Shown here: positions 41,517 through 53,720 of the stretch, one piece after another
Numbering within the stretch: position 1 is the stretch's first letter
Layout of the letters: each line of letters starts with the position of its first letter
NCBI GenBank assembly: GCA_021851325.1
Contig: JAJZDZ010000005.1
Coordinates: forward strand, 1 to 64,000
Reading direction: 5' to 3'
From: Pseudomonadota bacterium
Lineage (GTDB): Bacteria; Pseudomonadota; Alphaproteobacteria; Micropepsales; Micropepsaceae
DNA: 64,000 bases
Translations under genes and position numbers: made by a program
Notes under the pieces: model-generated
Databases searched by the model: none
What the model saw: only the letters and a program-made list of their open reading frames with translations
What the model was told of the DNA's origin: nothing

Positions 41517-42533
41517 TCAGTATTGGTCTTCGTAACGCTTAGCGAGATCTTCGATATTCTCCGGGGGCCAACCGGGCACTTCCATGCCCAGATGCAAACC
41601 CATCTCGGCCAGAACCGCCTTGATTTCATTCAGTGACTTACGTCCGAAATTCGGCGTACGCAGCATCTCAGCTTCGGTCTTCTGAATGAGGTCGCCAATG
41701 TAGACAATATTATCGTTCTTCAGGCAATTTGCTGAACGAACTGAAAGCTCGAGCTCGTCAACCTTCTTCAGCAACACCGGGTTGAAGGCGAGTTCGGGCT
41801 TGCTTTCCTCGGCGACACGTTCCCGCGGTTCTTCAAAATTAATGAAGACCTGGAGCTGGTCCTGCAAAATACGGGCTGCATAGGCAACCGCATTCTCCGG
41901 GCTGACGGCCCCGTTAGTCTCCACGTTTAATGTCAGCTTGTCATAGTCGAGGATCTGGCCCTCACGGGTGTTCTCAACCTTATAAGAAACTTTCTTTACT
42001 GGAGAAAATAGCGAATCGACCGGGATAAGCCCAATCGGCGCGTCCTCCGGTCGATTACGATCAGCGGGAACATAACCCTTACCCGTTGCAACCGTCAGCT
42101 CCATGCGGAACTCGACCTTTTCATCGAGCGTGCAGATCACCAGTTCTGGATTGAGAATCTCAACGTCTGCGGTCGCCGCTATATCACCAGCCAGAACTTC
42201 GCCGGGACCAACTTTGCGCAAAGATAGGCGCTTTGGCCCTTCTGCGTGCATACGCAGCGCGATCTGCTTTACGTTGAGAACAATATCGGTAACGTCCTCG
42301 CGAACGCCCGTGATCGAGGAAAATTCGTGTAGCACACCCTCGATCTGTATGGATGTAACAGCAGCGCCCTGCAACGACGACAGCAATACGCGACGCAGGG
42401 AATTTCCTAGCGTTAGGCCAAAGCCCCGCTCTAACGGTTCAGCCACGAGTGTTGCCTGGCGCCCCGCGTCTTCGCCTGCCTCGACCCGCAATTTTTGCGG
42501 CTTAATCAATTCCTGCCAGTTTTTCTGAAACAT
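41517..42533 (-). CDS. rpoA: RNA polymerase alpha subunit
   Basis: [29 protein letters not shown], alpha-[19 protein letters not shown]. Confidence 0.98.
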   Translation of the reverse strand: MFQKNWQELIKPQKLRVEAGEDAGRQATLVAEPLERGFGLTLGNSLRRVLLSSLQGAAVTSIQIEGVLHEFSSITGVREDVTDIVLNVKQIALRMHAEGPKRLSLRKVGPGEVLAGDIAATADVEILNPELVICTLDEKVEFRMELTVATGKGYVPADRNRPEDAPIGLIPVDSLFSPVKKVSYKVENTREGQILDYDKLTLNVETNGAVSPENAVAYAARILQDQLQVFINFEEPRERVAEESKPELAFNPVLLKKVDELELSVRSANCLKNDNIVYIGDLIQKTEAEMLRTPNFGRKSLNEIKAVLAEMGLHLGMEVPGWPPENIEDLAKRYEDQY

Positions 42534-42656
42534 CTTGGCCTCATCGTATCCCGGCCGCGTCGGACCGCGACCAATACGTTCGATGGGTAACTACGTCCGA
42601 ACTCACTTGTGGGGAGGGCCTTCCGCAAACCGGGCGTTTGGTCCCTCAGTCCTTAA

Positions 42657-43052
42657 CTACACACGCCGACGCTTTGGCGGCCGGCACCCGTTATGAGGAA
42701 TTGGTGTGACGTCACGAATGGCCGTTACCGTCAGCCCAACCGACTGTAGAGCCCGCAGTGCCGATTCGCGTCCCGACCCCGGCCCAGACACCTCGACTTC
42801 GAGAGTGCGCATGCCATGCTCTACCGCCTTCTTGGCGGCATCTTCAGCGGCAACCTGGGCCGCATATGGAGTTGATTTGCGCGACCCCTTAAATCCCATC
42901 ATGCCAGACGATGACCACGAAATCGCATTCCCAGCGGTATCTGTGATGGTTACGATCGTGTTGTTGAAGGTCGCAGCAACATGAGCCACACCGACCGCAA
43001 CATTTTTCTTTTCTTTTTTGCGGACGCGCGCGCCGCCGACAGCTTTAGCCAT
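42657..43052 (-). CDS. rpsK: 30S ribosomal protein S11
   Basis: [32 protein letters not shown]. Confidence 0.98.
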   Translation of the reverse strand: MAKAVGGARVRKKEKKNVAVGVAHVAATFNNTIVTITDTAGNAISWSSSGMMGFKGSRKSTPYAAQVAAEDAAKKAVEHGMRTLEVEVSGPGSGRESALRALQSVGLTVTAIRDVTPIPHNGCRPPKRRRV

Positions 43053-43064
43053 AGTTGTTGAACC

Positions 43065-43442
43065 TTACTTCGTGACTTTCTTTTTACCGGCAATCGCTTT
43101 GGCTGGGCCCTTGCGGGTCCGAGCATTGGTGTGGGTACGCTGACCGCGAACCGGCAACCCCTTGCGATGGCGAAGTCCGCGATAGCAGCCCAAATCCATC
43201 AGCCGCTTGATGTTCATTGCTACTTCACGGCGCAGATCGCCTTCGACCAGATAATCGCGATCAATGGTCTCGCGAATCTGGATCACTTCTGCATCCGTTA
43301 GGTCATGGACGCGACGCCCCGGCGCAATGCCGACCTTTTCGCAGATCTCCTTGGCCTTGGCAGCGCCAATACCGTGTATATAGCGCAGGCCGATCTCGAC
43401 GCGCTTCTGAGTAGGAATATTGACGCCGGCAATACGCGCCAC
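43065..43442 (-). CDS. rpsM: 30S ribosomal protein S13
   Basis: [44 protein letters not shown]. Confidence 0.98.
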   Translation of the reverse strand: MARIAGVNIPTQKRVEIGLRYIHGIGAAKAKEICEKVGIAPGRRVHDLTDAEVIQIRETIDRDYLVEGDLRREVAMNIKRLMDLGCYRGLRHRKGLPVRGQRTHTNARTRKGPAKAIAGKKKVTK

Positions 43443-43670
43443 GAGACTCTCCTTTGATCGTTAAGCCCTTGGAAAGACGCTTTACTTAACTTAGTAGCTA
43501 CCAAAACACCGACCACCCGGCCCTGACCAATCCCCACTCAACCCCATAGGGAGCGGTTGGAATGATCTGAGCCGGCTGGCCGTCTGCAAGGGCGCGGATT
43601 ATAGAAATCGCCGAACCCCAGTCAACACAGGATCTCTCCCAAAACGCGCATTTTCGGAAGAACTTCCCAT

Positions 43671-44258
43671 TTAAGCGTGAGCCTTAGCTTCACTGATCAG
43701 GGCGGCGATCGCCGCGGTCACTTTTTCGATTGCAACCATGCCATCAACCTGCACCAGCTTGCCCTGATCGGAATAAAATTTCAAAAGTGGCGCCGTATTC
43801 TTGTAATAAACTGCCAACCGGTTTTTGAGCGTCTCCGGGGTGTCGTCAGCGCGCGCTACCCCCCCGGCCTCCTTGATGCGCTGTTCCACTCGACTGAGCA
43901 GTATCGCGTCGTCAACCTTAAGTTCAATGACGAGGTCAATCTTCTGCCCACGTTGGGCCAGCATGTCATCAAGGGCCAAGGCTTGGGGGGGTGTCCGCGG
44001 AAAGCCGTCAAACACTGCGCCAGCTTTGCAGTCCGGCTGATCATAACGCTCCGCAATAATGCCGACGACAATATCGTCAGGGACGAGATCCCCTGCATCC
44101 ATGATCGCCTTGCACCGTTTGCCAAGGTCTGTCCCCGCAGCGATCGCGGCCCGCAGCATGTCCCCCGTAGACAGTTGTGGCCAGCCATACCCTTCCGTGA
44201 GAACCCTCGCCTGCGTCCCTTTGCCGGCTCCCGGCGGACCAAATAGAATCAAATTCAC
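43671..44258 (-). CDS. adk: Adenylate kinase
   Basis: NLILFGPPGAGKGTQA, LSTGDMLRAAI, FDGFPRTPPQA. Confidence 0.97.
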   Translation of the reverse strand: MNLILFGPPGAGKGTQARVLTEGYGWPQLSTGDMLRAAIAAGTDLGKRCKAIMDAGDLVPDDIVVGIIAERYDQPDCKAGAVFDGFPRTPPQALALDDMLAQRGQKIDLVIELKVDDAILLSRVEQRIKEAGGVARADDTPETLKNRLAVYYKNTAPLLKFYSDQGKLVQVDGMVAIEKVTAAIAALISEAKAHA

Positions 44259-45589
44259 CGCCTCGCCCCCCTCAGACGCGACTTCCGCAGCAGGCCTTCA
44301 TATTGCTGCGCAACCAGATGGCTCTGGATCTGTGCCACAGTGTCCATCGTCACGCTGACTACGATCAAAATGGATGTGCCGCCGAGGTAGAACGGAATGT
44401 TGTATTTGAAAATCAACCATTCCGGCAGCAGACAGACAGCCGCAAGGTAGATCGAACCTATGACCGTGATCCGCGTAAGAACAAAATCGATATAGTCCGC
44501 CGTCTTCTTACCTGGACGTATTCCAGGAATAAACCCGCCATATTTCTTCAGGTTATCTGCAGTTTCCTCCGGGTTGAAAATGATCGAGGTGTAGAAAAAT
44601 GCAAAAAATATGATCATCAACCCGTAGAGCAGCAGGTAAAGCGGGGTGCCATTGCTGATATAGGCGAGAACTGTCTGAAGCCAGCCAGGAACGCTGGAAG
44701 AATCAAAATTGGCCACCGTCGCAGGCATCAATAGAATTGATGAAGCAAAGATCGGTGGGATCACGCCAGATACGTTTAGCTTGAGGGGAAGATGAGAGCT
44801 CTCGCCCCCGAACATGCGATTGCCAACCTGCCTCTTGGGATACTGCACAAGAAGGCGACGCTGCGCCCTCTCCATGTAAACAATCACCCCAATCAGCAAG
44901 ACAACAAGAATGATACCGCCAATCAGTACCGCTGCGGGGATTGCACCAGTACGTCCCAGTTCTAACACTGCTCCAATCATTTGCGGGAATCGCGCAACAA
45001 TACCCGCAAAGATGATAAGTGAAATGCCGTTCCCCACTCCGCGTTGGGTGATTTGCTCACCCAGCCACATCAGCAGGACGGTTCCGCCTGTTAGCGTAAT
45101 TATTGATGTAATGCGGAAGAACCAACCTGGATCTATGACCACATTGCCCCAATGCTCCAGACCAATCGCTATTCCATAGGCCTGCAGAGCGGCCAGTCCC
45201 ACTGTTCCATAGCGGGTATACTGATTAATGGTTTTCTGCCCTGCTGCGCCTTCCTTCTTGAGCTTATCAAGCTCGGGAAAAACGGTGGTCATCAGCTGTA
45301 TAATGATGGACGCAGAAATGTAGGGCATAATCCCCAGAGCGAAGATTGCCATGCGGCCAATGGCACCACCAGCCAAAACGTTAAATATGTCGAGCAGACC
45401 GCCCTGCTGTTGGTTAAGCTGTTGGGCCAGCGCCGAAGGGTCGATGCCTGGCATGGGAATGTAGGTCCCCAAACGACATACAATCAGCGCTCCGAGGGTA
45501 AAGACGATTCTCTGGCGCAGTTCTGTAGCCTTCGCCAGGGTCTTGAAGTTGAAATTGGCCGCCAATTGTTCGGCTGCTGAGGCCATCAC
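44255..45589 (-). CDS. secY: Protein translocase subunit SecY
   Basis: IPMPGIDPSALAQ, FALGIMPYISASIIIQLMT, GSIYLAAVCLLPEWL; 4-nt overlap with adk. Confidence 0.98.
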   Translation of the reverse strand: MMASAAEQLAANFNFKTLAKATELRQRIVFTLGALIVCRLGTYIPMPGIDPSALAQQLNQQQGGLLDIFNVLAGGAIGRMAIFALGIMPYISASIIIQLMTTVFPELDKLKKEGAAGQKTINQYTRYGTVGLAALQAYGIAIGLEHWGNVVIDPGWFFRITSIITLTGGTVLLMWLGEQITQRGVGNGISLIIFAGIVARFPQMIGAVLELGRTGAIPAAVLIGGIILVVLLIGVIVYMERAQRRLLVQYPKRQVGNRMFGGESSHLPLKLNVSGVIPPIFASSILLMPATVANFDSSSVPGWLQTVLAYISNGTPLYLLLYGLMIIFFAFFYTSIIFNPEETADNLKKYGGFIPGIRPGKKTADYIDFVLTRITVIGSIYLAAVCLLPEWLIFKYNIPFYLGGTSILIVVSVTMDTVAQIQSHLVAQQYEGLLRKSRLRGARR

Positions 45590-45694
45590 CTACTCCTCGA
45601 GCGAACAGCTCTCCTCGTCGGACCCGCCTTGAGATGAGGCTGCGCGTTTATCTCCCCTAATCTGACAGCGTCAGAGCAGGTGAAAAGCTTTATA

Positions 45695-45732
45695 GGCCTT
45701 CCTGCCATGACTTGTCGAAGGGCAGGAGGGCC
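45695..45732 (-). promoter_or_regulatory. RNA hairpin in the rplO-secY intergenic space
   Basis: Stem GGCCTTCCTGCC / GGCAGGAGGGCC (12 positions, one G-T), 14-nt loop; a second 6-bp hairpin TCTGAC-AGC-GTCAGA lies at 45661-45675. Confidence 0.5.
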
Positions 45733-45741
45733 GCCGAAAAC

Positions 45742-46299
45742 CTAGGCCGGATTGGCGACGCGGGCGCGCTTTTCGATACTGGCAGCGCGCCGCTGTTGGC
45801 GCTTCCCGGGTTCACCACTTTTATTGGTGTATATTTTCTTCTTATAAGTCGCCGTGAATGTCCCGCCGGCCGCTTTGACAGCTTCAGCGGCACGCTTGGA
45901 GCTGCCCGCCAGCTCAATATCGAGCTTGCTAGTCAATTCACCCTTGGCAAGTAGCCGAACACCGTCACGCGCCTTAGAAACAAGGCCCGCCTTGCGAAGC
46001 ACCTCTTCGGTAACTTTGACGCCCGTGTCCAGTTTGCCCTCACTGACTGCCTTCTGCAGCCGACCAAGATTAATCTCGGCAAACTCAAGGGCGAAGATGT
46101 TTTTAAAGCCACGCTTGGGTAGCCGCATATAGAGCGGCATCTGGCCGCCCTCGAATCCATGAACCGAGTTGCCCGTACGCGCCTTCGCACCCTTAACACC
46201 ACGGCCACTGGTCTTTCCGAGGCCCGACCCCGTTCCGCGACCAACGCGGGTCTTGCGCGCCTTAGCACCGGGATTATTGCGGATTTCATTCAGTTTCAT
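45742..46299 (-). CDS. rplO: 50S ribosomal protein L15
   Basis: [41 protein letters not shown]; start corrected to 46299. Confidence 0.97.
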   Translation of the reverse strand: MKLNEIRNNPGAKARKTRVGRGTGSGLGKTSGRGVKGAKARTGNSVHGFEGGQMPLYMRLPKRGFKNIFALEFAEINLGRLQKAVSEGKLDTGVKVTEEVLRKAGLVSKARDGVRLLAKGELTSKLDIELAGSSKRAAEAVKAAGGTFTATYKKKIYTNKSGEPGKRQQRRAASIEKRARVANPA

Positions 46300-46355
46300 G
46301 TGAACCTCGTCGCGACAGCGCGTGCTTCGCGCCATGACGTCTTTTATAGGCCAGC

Positions 46356-46547
46356 CTATTCTTCGATGACTTCTACCAGATGATGAACGGCATGTATCAT
46401 GCCACGCACCGCTGGGGTATCTTCAAGCGTACGCGTACGACGTATCTTGCCGAGGCCAAGACCACGAAGAGTGGCTTCCTGCTCCTTGGGACGACGCGCC
46501 GCTGAGCGAACTTGACGTACCGTTACAGTTTTCTTGGTCTTGACCAT
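46356..46547 (-). CDS. rpmD: 50S ribosomal protein L30
   Basis: [46 protein letters not shown]. Confidence 0.96.
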   Translation of the reverse strand: MVKTKKTVTVRQVRSAARRPKEQEATLRGLGLGKIRRTRTLEDTPAVRGMIHAVHHLVEVIEE

Positions 46548-46549
46548 AT

Positions 46550-47149
46550 TCAGCTCCCGGCCCCTGTTTCAGCAGAGGGCTGTTCATTTCTATTACCGTC
46601 GCGCCGCGAAATGATTTCCGCAACACTACGGCCACGTCGCTGCGCAACCAGCCGAGGGCTTTGCTGGCGCGTCAGGGCATCGAATGTTGCCCGCACCATA
46701 TTGTAGGGATTTGACGTGCCAGTTGATTTGGAAACGACATCGCCGACACCAAGCGCCTCAAAAACAGCGCGCATGGGACCACCAGCTATTATGCCTGTTC
46801 CGGCTGGGGCTGGACGAACAATGACCTTCCCCGCCCCATGATGACCACGCGTGTCATGATGTAACGTACGACCATCCTTGAGCGGAACTCTAATTAACGC
46901 CCGCTTCGCTGCGTCCGTTGCCTTACGAATAGCTTCCGGCACCTCACGGGCTTTACCGTGTCCGAAACCAACCCGACCCCGCTGATCACCAACAACAACG
47001 AGCGCCGCAAAACCAAATCGGCGACCGCCCTTTACGACTTTGGCCACGCGGTTAATGTGGACGAGCTTGTCAACGAACTCATTATCGCGCTCCTCACGAT
47101 CACCGCGCTCACGCCGACGTCCGCGACCCTGTTCTTCATCACGCGCCAT
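46550..47149 (-). CDS. rpsE: 30S ribosomal protein S5
   Basis: [40 protein letters not shown]. Confidence 0.98.
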   Translation of the reverse strand: MARDEEQGRGRRRERGDREERDNEFVDKLVHINRVAKVVKGGRRFGFAALVVVGDQRGRVGFGHGKAREVPEAIRKATDAAKRALIRVPLKDGRTLHHDTRGHHGAGKVIVRPAPAGTGIIAGGPMRAVFEALGVGDVVSKSTGTSNPYNMVRATFDALTRQQSPRLVAQRRGRSVAEIISRRDGNRNEQPSAETGAGS

Positions 47150-47164
47150 GAAAGCTGCCCTTCC

Positions 47165-47515
47165 TTAAAACTCGAGACCGCCCTCGCGGGCCGCCTCAGC
47201 GAGCGCCTTGACGCGCCCGTGATAAATGTAACCGCCACGATCAAAAACAACTTGGGACAACCCCTTGTCCTTGGCGCGCTCGGCGATCTTCTTTCCTACT
47301 TCAGCTGCCGCCGCAATATTGTAGGATTTGGACAGCGTGCTGCCCTTTTCGTGCGTTGACGCAGTCACCAGCGTAGCGCCATTCGCATCATCAATGATCT
47401 GCGCATAAATATGTTTACCCGAACGGTAGACGGACAGCCGCGGACGTCCATTCGCTGCCTGAGAAATCTTATAACGGGCTCGGGCCTTGCGGCGGTCGAA
47501 CAGGTTCTTAGTCAT
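47165..47515 (-). CDS. rplR: 50S ribosomal protein L18
   Basis: [51 protein letters not shown]. Confidence 0.98.
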   Translation of the reverse strand: MTKNLFDRRKARARYKISQAANGRPRLSVYRSGKHIYAQIIDDANGATLVTASTHEKGSTLSKSYNIAAAAEVGKKIAERAKDKGLSQVVFDRGGYIYHGRVKALAEAAREGGLEF

Positions 47516-47517
47516 GG

Positions 47518-48051
47518 CTATTTCTTCTTGCCTTCCTTGCGCAGGATAGTCTCGCTGGCATACTTCACGCCCTTACCCTTGTAGGGCTCCGGCGCACGCC
47601 AAGCGCGAATTTCCGCAGCAACCTGGCCCACCAGCTGTTTGTCGATCCCCGAAATCGTTATCGAGGTCGGCTTCTCCGCAACAATGTTAATCCCGGCCGG
47701 AATTGGGTAGACCACGTCGTGACTAAAACCCAGCTGAAGATTCAGGTTCTTACCCTGAACCGCAGCTCGGTAACCAACTCCATTGATATCAAGCCGCTCG
47801 GTAAACCCTTCCGTCACACCTACGACCAGGTTATTTACTAAGGTTCGCGACAAACCCCACATGGCTCGCGCGCGCTCGTGATCCGGGCGTGGACTCACCA
47901 CCACACCTGCGTCGGTAAGTTCAACCTGAACCTCATCAACGAGGGTAACTTTCAGCTCGCCTTTGGGGCCCTTCACCTTAACGGTTTGGCCATCAACCGC
48001 CGCGGTAACCCCCTTGGGGAGTTGGATGGGCTTCTTGCCGATACGTGACAT
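47518..48051 (-). CDS. rplF: 50S ribosomal protein L6
   Basis: [38 protein letters not shown]; start corrected to 48051. Confidence 0.97.
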   Translation of the reverse strand: MSRIGKKPIQLPKGVTAAVDGQTVKVKGPKGELKVTLVDEVQVELTDAGVVVSPRPDHERARAMWGLSRTLVNNLVVGVTEGFTERLDINGVGYRAAVQGKNLNLQLGFSHDVVYPIPAGINIVAEKPTSITISGIDKQLVGQVAAEIRAWRAPEPYKGKGVKYASETILRKEGKKK

Positions 48052-48073
48052 AGTCTTCTTCCTTCCGCTCGGC

Positions 48074-48469
48074 TTAGAATACGTGGCAGAGCACTTCGCC
48101 GCCAACATGCTCTTCGCGAGCATGCGCATCGGTCATCACCCCTTTGGGGGTAGACACAATGGAGACGCCAAGACCCTGACGATAGGGCAAGAGGTCGCGC
48201 ACCGATATATATACCCGCCGCCCCGGCTTTGAGACACGCCGCAACTCCCGAATGACCGGGCGGCCTTCATGATACTTCAGCTCGATCTCGAGCTCTCGGT
48301 GTCCGTCCTTCTCGATTTCCGCATAACCGCGGATATAACCTTCGGCCTGAAGCACATCGAGCACGCGGGTGCGCAGGTGCGAGTTTGGTGAGCTGACCTT
48401 GGTCATACCCCGCAGCTGGCCATTGCGAATGCGGCTAAGCAGATCGCTGATCGGATCGGTGATCGCCAT
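48074..48469 (-). CDS. rpsH: 30S ribosomal protein S8
   Basis: [48 protein letters not shown]. Confidence 0.98.
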   Translation of the reverse strand: MAITDPISDLLSRIRNGQLRGMTKVSSPNSHLRTRVLDVLQAEGYIRGYAEIEKDGHRELEIELKYHEGRPVIRELRRVSKPGRRVYISVRDLLPYRQGLGVSIVSTPKGVMTDAHAREEHVGGEVLCHVF

Positions 48470-48486
48470 AACTTTTAAACCCTTCC

Positions 48487-48792
48487 TTACCAGCTCGCCT
48501 TAGTCATGCCCGGGACCTGGCCGAAATTAGCAAGTTCACGCAGCGCAATACGCGATAGCCTCAGCTTGCGATAATAGGCTTTCGGACGGCCGGAAAGCTC
48601 GCAACGATGATGAATACGAGTCTTAGACGAGTTACGAGGTAGCTCGGCCAGCTTGAGCATTGCCTGAAAGCGCTCCTCTGGAGGGACCGACATATCCTCA
48701 GTCGTCTTTTTCAGTGTTGCGCGCTTGGCCGCAAAGCGCGCAACCATCTCTTCGCGCTTCTGATTGCGGTTAATCTGGCTGGTTTTCGCCAT
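48487..48792 (-). CDS. rpsN: 30S ribosomal protein S14
   Basis: [54 protein letters not shown]. Confidence 0.98.
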   Translation of the reverse strand: MAKTSQINRNQKREEMVARFAAKRATLKKTTEDMSVPPEERFQAMLKLAELPRNSSKTRIHHRCELSGRPKAYYRKLRLSRIALRELANFGQVPGMTKASW

Positions 48793-48803
48793 AGTCCGTG
48801 CCT

Positions 48804-49466
48804 TCAGTTCATAAAGGGAAATTGAAAACCTTTGAGGAGCGCCTTTGCCTCCTCATCGGTCTTGGCGGAAGTATTAAGAATGATGTCCATGCCCCACACG
48901 GTCTCCGTCTTATCGTAGTCAATCTCGACGAAAACGATGTGCTCCTTGAGGCCCATCGCGTAATTACCGCGGCCATCGAAGCTCTTGCCATTCAGTCCAC
49001 GAAAGTCGCGAACTCGCGGCAACGCCATGGTCACCAGGCGATCCAGAAATTCGTACATACGGTCCTTTCTCAACGTGACCTTGGCGCCGATAGGCAACCC
49101 AGTACGAATCTTGAACCCCGCGATCGCCTTCTTCGCGCGGGTTACCACTGCCTTCTGACCAGCTATCGCAGTCAGATCATTCACGGCTGACTGCAGTTTC
49201 TTCTGGTCTGAAGCAGCCTCGCCCGCACCTATATTGAGAACGATTTTCTCGATACGCGGAACCTGCATCACATTCCGATAACCGAACTGCTCCATCAACT
49301 GTGGACGGATAACTTCGTTATACCGCTTTTTGAACCGCGGAACGTACTGTGGATCCACCGACGCTTCACCAACAGCGACCTTTGTCCCCGCAGCTACTTC
49401 CTTGCGCGTAGCGCCGTCCTTCTTGGCCGAGCCGGCCTTCTTCGCTTTACTGCCCTGCTCAGACAT
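48804..49466 (-). CDS. rplE: 50S ribosomal protein L5 with N-terminal extension
   Basis: [38 protein letters not shown]; Lys/Ala-rich N-terminus from ATG 49466, overlapping the rplX stop. Confidence 0.95.
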   Translation of the reverse strand: MSEQGSKAKKAGSAKKDGATRKEVAAGTKVAVGEASVDPQYVPRFKKRYNEVIRPQLMEQFGYRNVMQVPRIEKIVLNIGAGEAASDQKKLQSAVNDLTAIAGQKAVVTRAKKAIAGFKIRTGLPIGAKVTLRKDRMYEFLDRLVTMALPRVRDFRGLNGKSFDGRGNYAMGLKEHIVFVEIDYDKTETVWGMDIILNTSAKTDEEAKALLKGFQFPFMN

Positions 49467-49779
49467 CGATGACCTCACCGGACTTCTTGGCGAAACGAAC
49501 CTTACGTCCATCGCCCAAAACTTTGAATCCAACCCGCGTTGCCCCACCAGTCTTGGGATCAACATGAGCGATATTGGCAATCTGAATTGGTGATTCCTTA
49601 TTGATGATGCCGCCCGCCTGCGTCTGTGTTTGACGCTGATGGCGCTTCACCATATTCACACCCGCAACCAAGACACGGTCCTCTCTCGGAAATACCTTGA
49701 GGACTTCACCCTTTTTGCCCTTGTCCCGGCCAGTGGTGACGACAACGCGGTCACCCTTTTTAATCTTCACCGCCATCAC
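49459..49779 (-). CDS. rplX: 50S ribosomal protein L24
   Basis: [41 protein letters not shown]. Confidence 0.97.
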   Translation of the reverse strand: MMAVKIKKGDRVVVTTGRDKGKKGEVLKVFPREDRVLVAGVNMVKRHQRQTQTQAGGIINKESPIQIANIAHVDPKTGGATRVGFKVLGDGRKVRFAKKSGEVIDV

Positions 49780-50144
49780 AGCACCTCCGGCGCCAATGAG
49801 ATGATCTTCATGTGGTTTTTGGCGCGAAGCTCTCGAGTTACCGGACCGAAGATACGCGTACCAATTGGCTCACCTTGGTTATTCACCAGTACCGCCGCAT
49901 TGTTATCGAAGCGTATCAAGCTGCCATCCGGGCGGCGTACGCCATGAGCCGTCCTAACAATCACAGCCTTCAGCACTTCGCCCTTTTTCACCCGCCCTCG
50001 CGGAATAGCTTCCTTGACGGAGACAACGATAGTATCGCCAACTCCCGCATATTTTCTCTTCGAGCCGCCCAGAACCTTGATGCACATTACGCGCCGGGCC
50101 CCAGAATTGTCTGCGACATCGAGCTCAGAGGTCATCTGAATCAT
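49776..50144 (-). CDS. rplN: 50S ribosomal protein L14
   Basis: [37 protein letters not shown]. Confidence 0.98.
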   Translation of the reverse strand: MIQMTSELDVADNSGARRVMCIKVLGGSKRKYAGVGDTIVVSVKEAIPRGRVKKGEVLKAVIVRTAHGVRRPDGSLIRFDNNAAVLVNNQGEPIGTRIFGPVTRELRAKNHMKIISLAPEVL

Positions 50145-50169
50145 AATTGTTCTCCCTCAGGCCTCTGGC

Positions 50170-50412
50170 TCATTCCTGCCCAGCCAAGCCGACCACTTCC
50201 CAGCTCTTAAGCTTGGAAAGCGGACGGCACTCTCGTATGCGCACAATGTCGCCAACCTTGAATTGGCCGGCCTCGTCATGCGCATGATATTTCTTCGAGC
50301 GACGTACAGTCTTTCCCATTACTGGGTGCGTAAAGCGGCGTTCCACCTTTACCACCACAGTCTTGGCGTTTTTATCGCTGACCACGACACCTTGGAGCAC
50401 GCGCTTAGGCAT
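50170..50412 (-). CDS. rpsQ: 30S ribosomal protein S17
   Basis: [42 protein letters not shown]. Confidence 0.98.
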   Translation of the reverse strand: MPKRVLQGVVVSDKNAKTVVVKVERRFTHPVMGKTVRRSKKYHAHDEAGQFKVGDIVRIRECRPLSKLKSWEVVGLAGQE

Positions 50413-50435
50413 AGTCTTCTATCGTCCCTTTTCCT

Positions 50436-50648
50436 TCAGCTCGCCTTGCGACGCTGCTCGTTCAAAATGGTTGTGATACGTGCAATTTCACGACGCACCA
50501 CCCGCACGCGACCTGTATTCTCAAGCTGACCGTTCGCCCGCTGAAAACGCAGATTGAACTGCTCCTTTTTCAACTTCGTCAGTCGATCATTCAGTTCATC
50601 CGCGCTCTTCGTCCGGAAATCGTCGGCGGTGTTATCTTTCTTCGCCAT
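50436..50648 (-). CDS. rpmC: 50S ribosomal protein L29
   Basis: [42 protein letters not shown]. Confidence 0.97.
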   Translation of the reverse strand: MAKKDNTADDFRTKSADELNDRLTKLKKEQFNLRFQRANGQLENTGRVRVVRREIARITTILNEQRRKAS

Positions 50649-50659
50649 GGCCCTTTTCC

Positions 50660-51073
50660 CTACGCACCGATGCGATGAACAAACTTGGTGGCGATCGAAA
50701 GCTTAGCCGCCCCGAGACGCATCGCCTCTTTGGCCGTCTCATGATCCACACCATCGATCTCAAACAAAATCCGCCCAGGCTTGATCTTCGCCACCCAATA
50801 TTCCGGAGCCCCCTTACCTGAACCCATGCGCACTTCGGCAGGCTTCTTCGATACAGGAACGTCCGGAAATACGCGGATCCAAACGCGACCTGCACGCTTC
50901 ATATGACGGGTGATAGCCCGCCGGGCCGCCTCTATTTCCCGCGCCGTTATGCGTTCGGGCTCAACTGCCTTTAATCCAAAGGCACCAAAATTAAGCGCAG
51001 TACCACCCTTGGCCGCCCCATGTATGCGACCCTTAAATTGCTTGCGGAATTTCGTTCGTTTTGGTTGCAGCAT
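50660..51073 (-). CDS. rplP: 50S ribosomal protein L16
   Basis: [48 protein letters not shown]. Confidence 0.98.
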   Translation of the reverse strand: MLQPKRTKFRKQFKGRIHGAAKGGTALNFGAFGLKAVEPERITAREIEAARRAITRHMKRAGRVWIRVFPDVPVSKKPAEVRMGSGKGAPEYWVAKIKPGRILFEIDGVDHETAKEAMRLGAAKLSIATKFVHRIGA

Positions 51074-51090
51074 GACAGATCTCTATCGCG

Positions 51091-51822
51091 TTAGGCGGCC
51101 GTCTGAGGCTGTTCACGGCGGCGCTCCGCACCAGATGTGCGCCCGGGCTCGCCCGATTGCTCCGACTGACGCTTCTCCGTGGCCATCGGATCGTGCTCGA
51201 GTATTTCACCCTTGAAGATCCAAACCTTCACGCCACAGGTACCATAAGTCGTCTTAGCCGTAGCAATGCCGTAGTCGATATCTGCGCGCAGCGTGTGCAG
51301 AGGAACACGACCCTCGCGGTACCACTCCACACGGGCAATCTCAGCGCCACCCAAACGACCACCGCAGTTAATCCGAATACCCTGCGCCCCCAGACGCATC
51401 GCCGACTGTACCGCCCGTTTCATAACACGACGAAAAGCAACACGGCGCTCCAACTGCTGCGCAATATTTTCAGCAACAAGCTTCGCATCAATCTCAGGCT
51501 TGCGAATCTCAACGATGTTCAGGTGCACTTCATCAGCAGTGTAATTCTGCACCTCGCTTTTCAGCTTCTCGATATCCGCACCTTTCCGACCTATGACCAC
51601 GCCCGGACGGGCAGAATGGATAGTGATCCGACACTTCTTGTGCGGCCGCTCAATAACGATGCGCGAAACACCAGCCGCCTTCAGACGCTCAGCAAGATGA
51701 TTACGAATCTTGATGTCCTGCTGCAGGAGCTTTCCATAGTCCTTCTTATTGGCATACCAGCGCGAGTCCCAGGTGCGATTGATGCCGAGGCGAAGCCCCG
51801 TGGGATTTACTTTCTGGCCCAT
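51091..51822 (-). CDS. rpsC: 30S ribosomal protein S3
   Basis: [38 protein letters not shown]. Confidence 0.98.
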   Translation of the reverse strand: MGQKVNPTGLRLGINRTWDSRWYANKKDYGKLLQQDIKIRNHLAERLKAAGVSRIVIERPHKKCRITIHSARPGVVIGRKGADIEKLKSEVQNYTADEVHLNIVEIRKPEIDAKLVAENIAQQLERRVAFRRVMKRAVQSAMRLGAQGIRINCGGRLGGAEIARVEWYREGRVPLHTLRADIDYGIATAKTTYGTCGVKVWIFKGEILEHDPMATEKRQSEQSGEPGRTSGAERRREQPQTAA

Positions 51823-52304
51823 CAGGCTTCTCCCTGCGCACTTGCGGTTTCAGCGCCAGCCTTTTGCGCTGCCGGTTTAGGTTGCGAATTTGTCCGTCCA
51901 CGCTTTTTCTTTGACGCGGACACCTTTTCCTTAGCCTGCTTCTCTTCAACAACTACGGTGATCTGCGCAAAGGGCTTCTCAACTCGCGCGCCACGTCCGC
52001 GGGCGCGGGCATGAAACCGCTTCATGATCAGGTTTTTACCGACCGACGCCTCGCTCACAACCAGATCATCAACATCAAGGTCGTGGTTGTTTTCAGCGTT
52101 GGCTATAGCCGACTGCAAAACCTTCTTAACCACTTTGGCGACACGCTTCGGCGAAAATGTCAGCTCGTTCAGCGCGCTTTCCGCAGACTTACCACGGATC
52201 GATTGGGCCACGAGATTGAGCTTGCGCGGCGAGGTCCTGATGTTACGACCTACGGCTTTTGCCTGGGTTTCAGCCAGAACGCGCGGGCGAGATGCCTTAC
52301 CCAT
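51822..52304 (-). CDS. rplV: 50S ribosomal protein L22
   Basis: [50 protein letters not shown]; extended C-terminus. Confidence 0.97.
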   Translation of the reverse strand: MGKASRPRVLAETQAKAVGRNIRTSPRKLNLVAQSIRGKSAESALNELTFSPKRVAKVVKKVLQSAIANAENNHDLDVDDLVVSEASVGKNLIMKRFHARARGRGARVEKPFAQITVVVEEKQAKEKVSASKKKRGRTNSQPKPAAQKAGAETASAQGEA

Positions 52305-52306
52305 TA

Positions 52307-52585
52307 TCAGCCCCTCTTTGCTTTCTTATCTGCCGAATGGCCATAGAAGGTTCGCGTCGGAGAAAACTCTCCCAGTTTGTGACCGACCATGTCCTCCGTC
52401 ACGAGCACGGGGATATGCTTTTTCCCGTTGTAAACACCAAAGGTGAGCCCAACAAATTGCGGCAGAATCGTTGAGCGCCGGGACCAGGTCTTGATCACTT
52501 CCTTGCGCCCCGAACTGCGTGTGGCCTCAGCCTTCCTAAGAAGAAAGCCATCCACAAACGGGCCTTTCCAAACCGAACGAGCCAT
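52307..52585 (-). CDS. rpsS: 30S ribosomal protein S19
   Basis: [50 protein letters not shown]. Confidence 0.98.
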   Translation of the reverse strand: MARSVWKGPFVDGFLLRKAEATRSSGRKEVIKTWSRRSTILPQFVGLTFGVYNGKKHIPVLVTEDMVGHKLGEFSPTRTFYGHSADKKAKRG

Positions 52586-52591
52586 AACGTC

Positions 52592-53431
52592 TTACCCTTG
52601 CGTCTTTTTGGCGTGCCGCGAACGCACGATGAATTTCTGCGTCTTCTTATTTGAACGCGTCCGCGCGCCCTTGGTCGACTTTCCCCACGGGGTGACCGGA
52701 TGGCGACCACCTTTGGTACGTCCCTCACCACCGCCGTGCGGATGGTCAATCGGGTTCATTGCCGTGCCACGAACGTGTGGTCGACGCCCCTTCCACACAT
52801 TACGCCCAGCCTTGCCAATGACCTCATTCATGTGGTCCGGATTCGAGACCGCGCCAACCGTGGCCATGCAAGAAAGCAAAACCCTGCGGACTTCACCTGA
52901 ATTGAGACGCAGTGTGGCATAACCTGAATCCCGACCTAGATACTGTGCATAGGTCCCAGCAGAGCGGGCAATCTGTCCGCCCTTGCCCGGCTTCATTTCG
53001 ATATTATGCACAATCGTCCCTACCGGCATGGAGCCCAGTGGCATGGCATTGCCCGGTTTGACGTCTACACGCTCGCCGGAAATTACTGTGTCGCCTACTG
53101 CGAGGCGCTGCGGCGCCAGAATATATGCCAGCTCACCATCCTTATATTTAATCAAGGCGATATAGGGTGTGCGATTGGGATCGTATTCAATTCTCTCGAC
53201 ACGCGCTGGCACATCGAACTTGCGTCGCTTGAAGTCTACTATGCGATAGCGCTGCTTGTGACCGCCGCCTTGCCAGCGCACAGTAACGCGACCAGTATTG
53301 TTGCGGCCACCATTTCGAGTTTGCCCCTCTGTCAGGGACTTTACTGGTCCGCCTTTATGCAGATGCGTACGGCTGACCAACACAAGCTGCCGCTGACCAG
53401 GCGTAGTCGGTTTATATTTCTTCAGCGCCAT
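52592..53431 (-). CDS. rplB: 50S ribosomal protein L2
   Basis: [51 protein letters not shown]. Confidence 0.98.
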   Translation of the reverse strand: MALKKYKPTTPGQRQLVLVSRTHLHKGGPVKSLTEGQTRNGGRNNTGRVTVRWQGGGHKQRYRIVDFKRRKFDVPARVERIEYDPNRTPYIALIKYKDGELAYILAPQRLAVGDTVISGERVDVKPGNAMPLGSMPVGTIVHNIEMKPGKGGQIARSAGTYAQYLGRDSGYATLRLNSGEVRRVLLSCMATVGAVSNPDHMNEVIGKAGRNVWKGRRPHVRGTAMNPIDHPHGGGEGRTKGGRHPVTPWGKSTKGARTRSNKKTQKFIVRSRHAKKTQG

Positions 53432-53432
53432 C

Positions 53433-53720
53433 TCAGAGCCCCGTCGTAATATCGATCTGCTGCCCCTCCTGGAGGGTCACAATCGCTTTCTTATAGTCGC
53501 TGCGCTGATAAGGCCTGCCCCGCGCCATCTTGGATTTACCCTTGATGCGCTGGGTGTTAACAGCCTTGACCTTAACCTTGAACAGCGTCTCTACAGCCTT
53601 GGCAATCGCTGGCTTGGTCGCGTCAAGTGTTACGCGAAAGATCACCTGATTCACTTCGGTCAGCTTTGTCGCCTTTTCAGTAATCACAGGCGCTAGGATC
53701 ACGTCATATTCGCTACTCAT
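53433..53720 (-). CDS. rplW: 50S ribosomal protein L23
   Basis: [45 protein letters not shown]. Confidence 0.97.
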   Translation of the reverse strand: MSSEYDVILAPVITEKATKLTEVNQVIFRVTLDATKPAIAKAVETLFKVKVKAVNTQRIKGKSKMARGRPYQRSDYKKAIVTLQEGQQIDITTGL

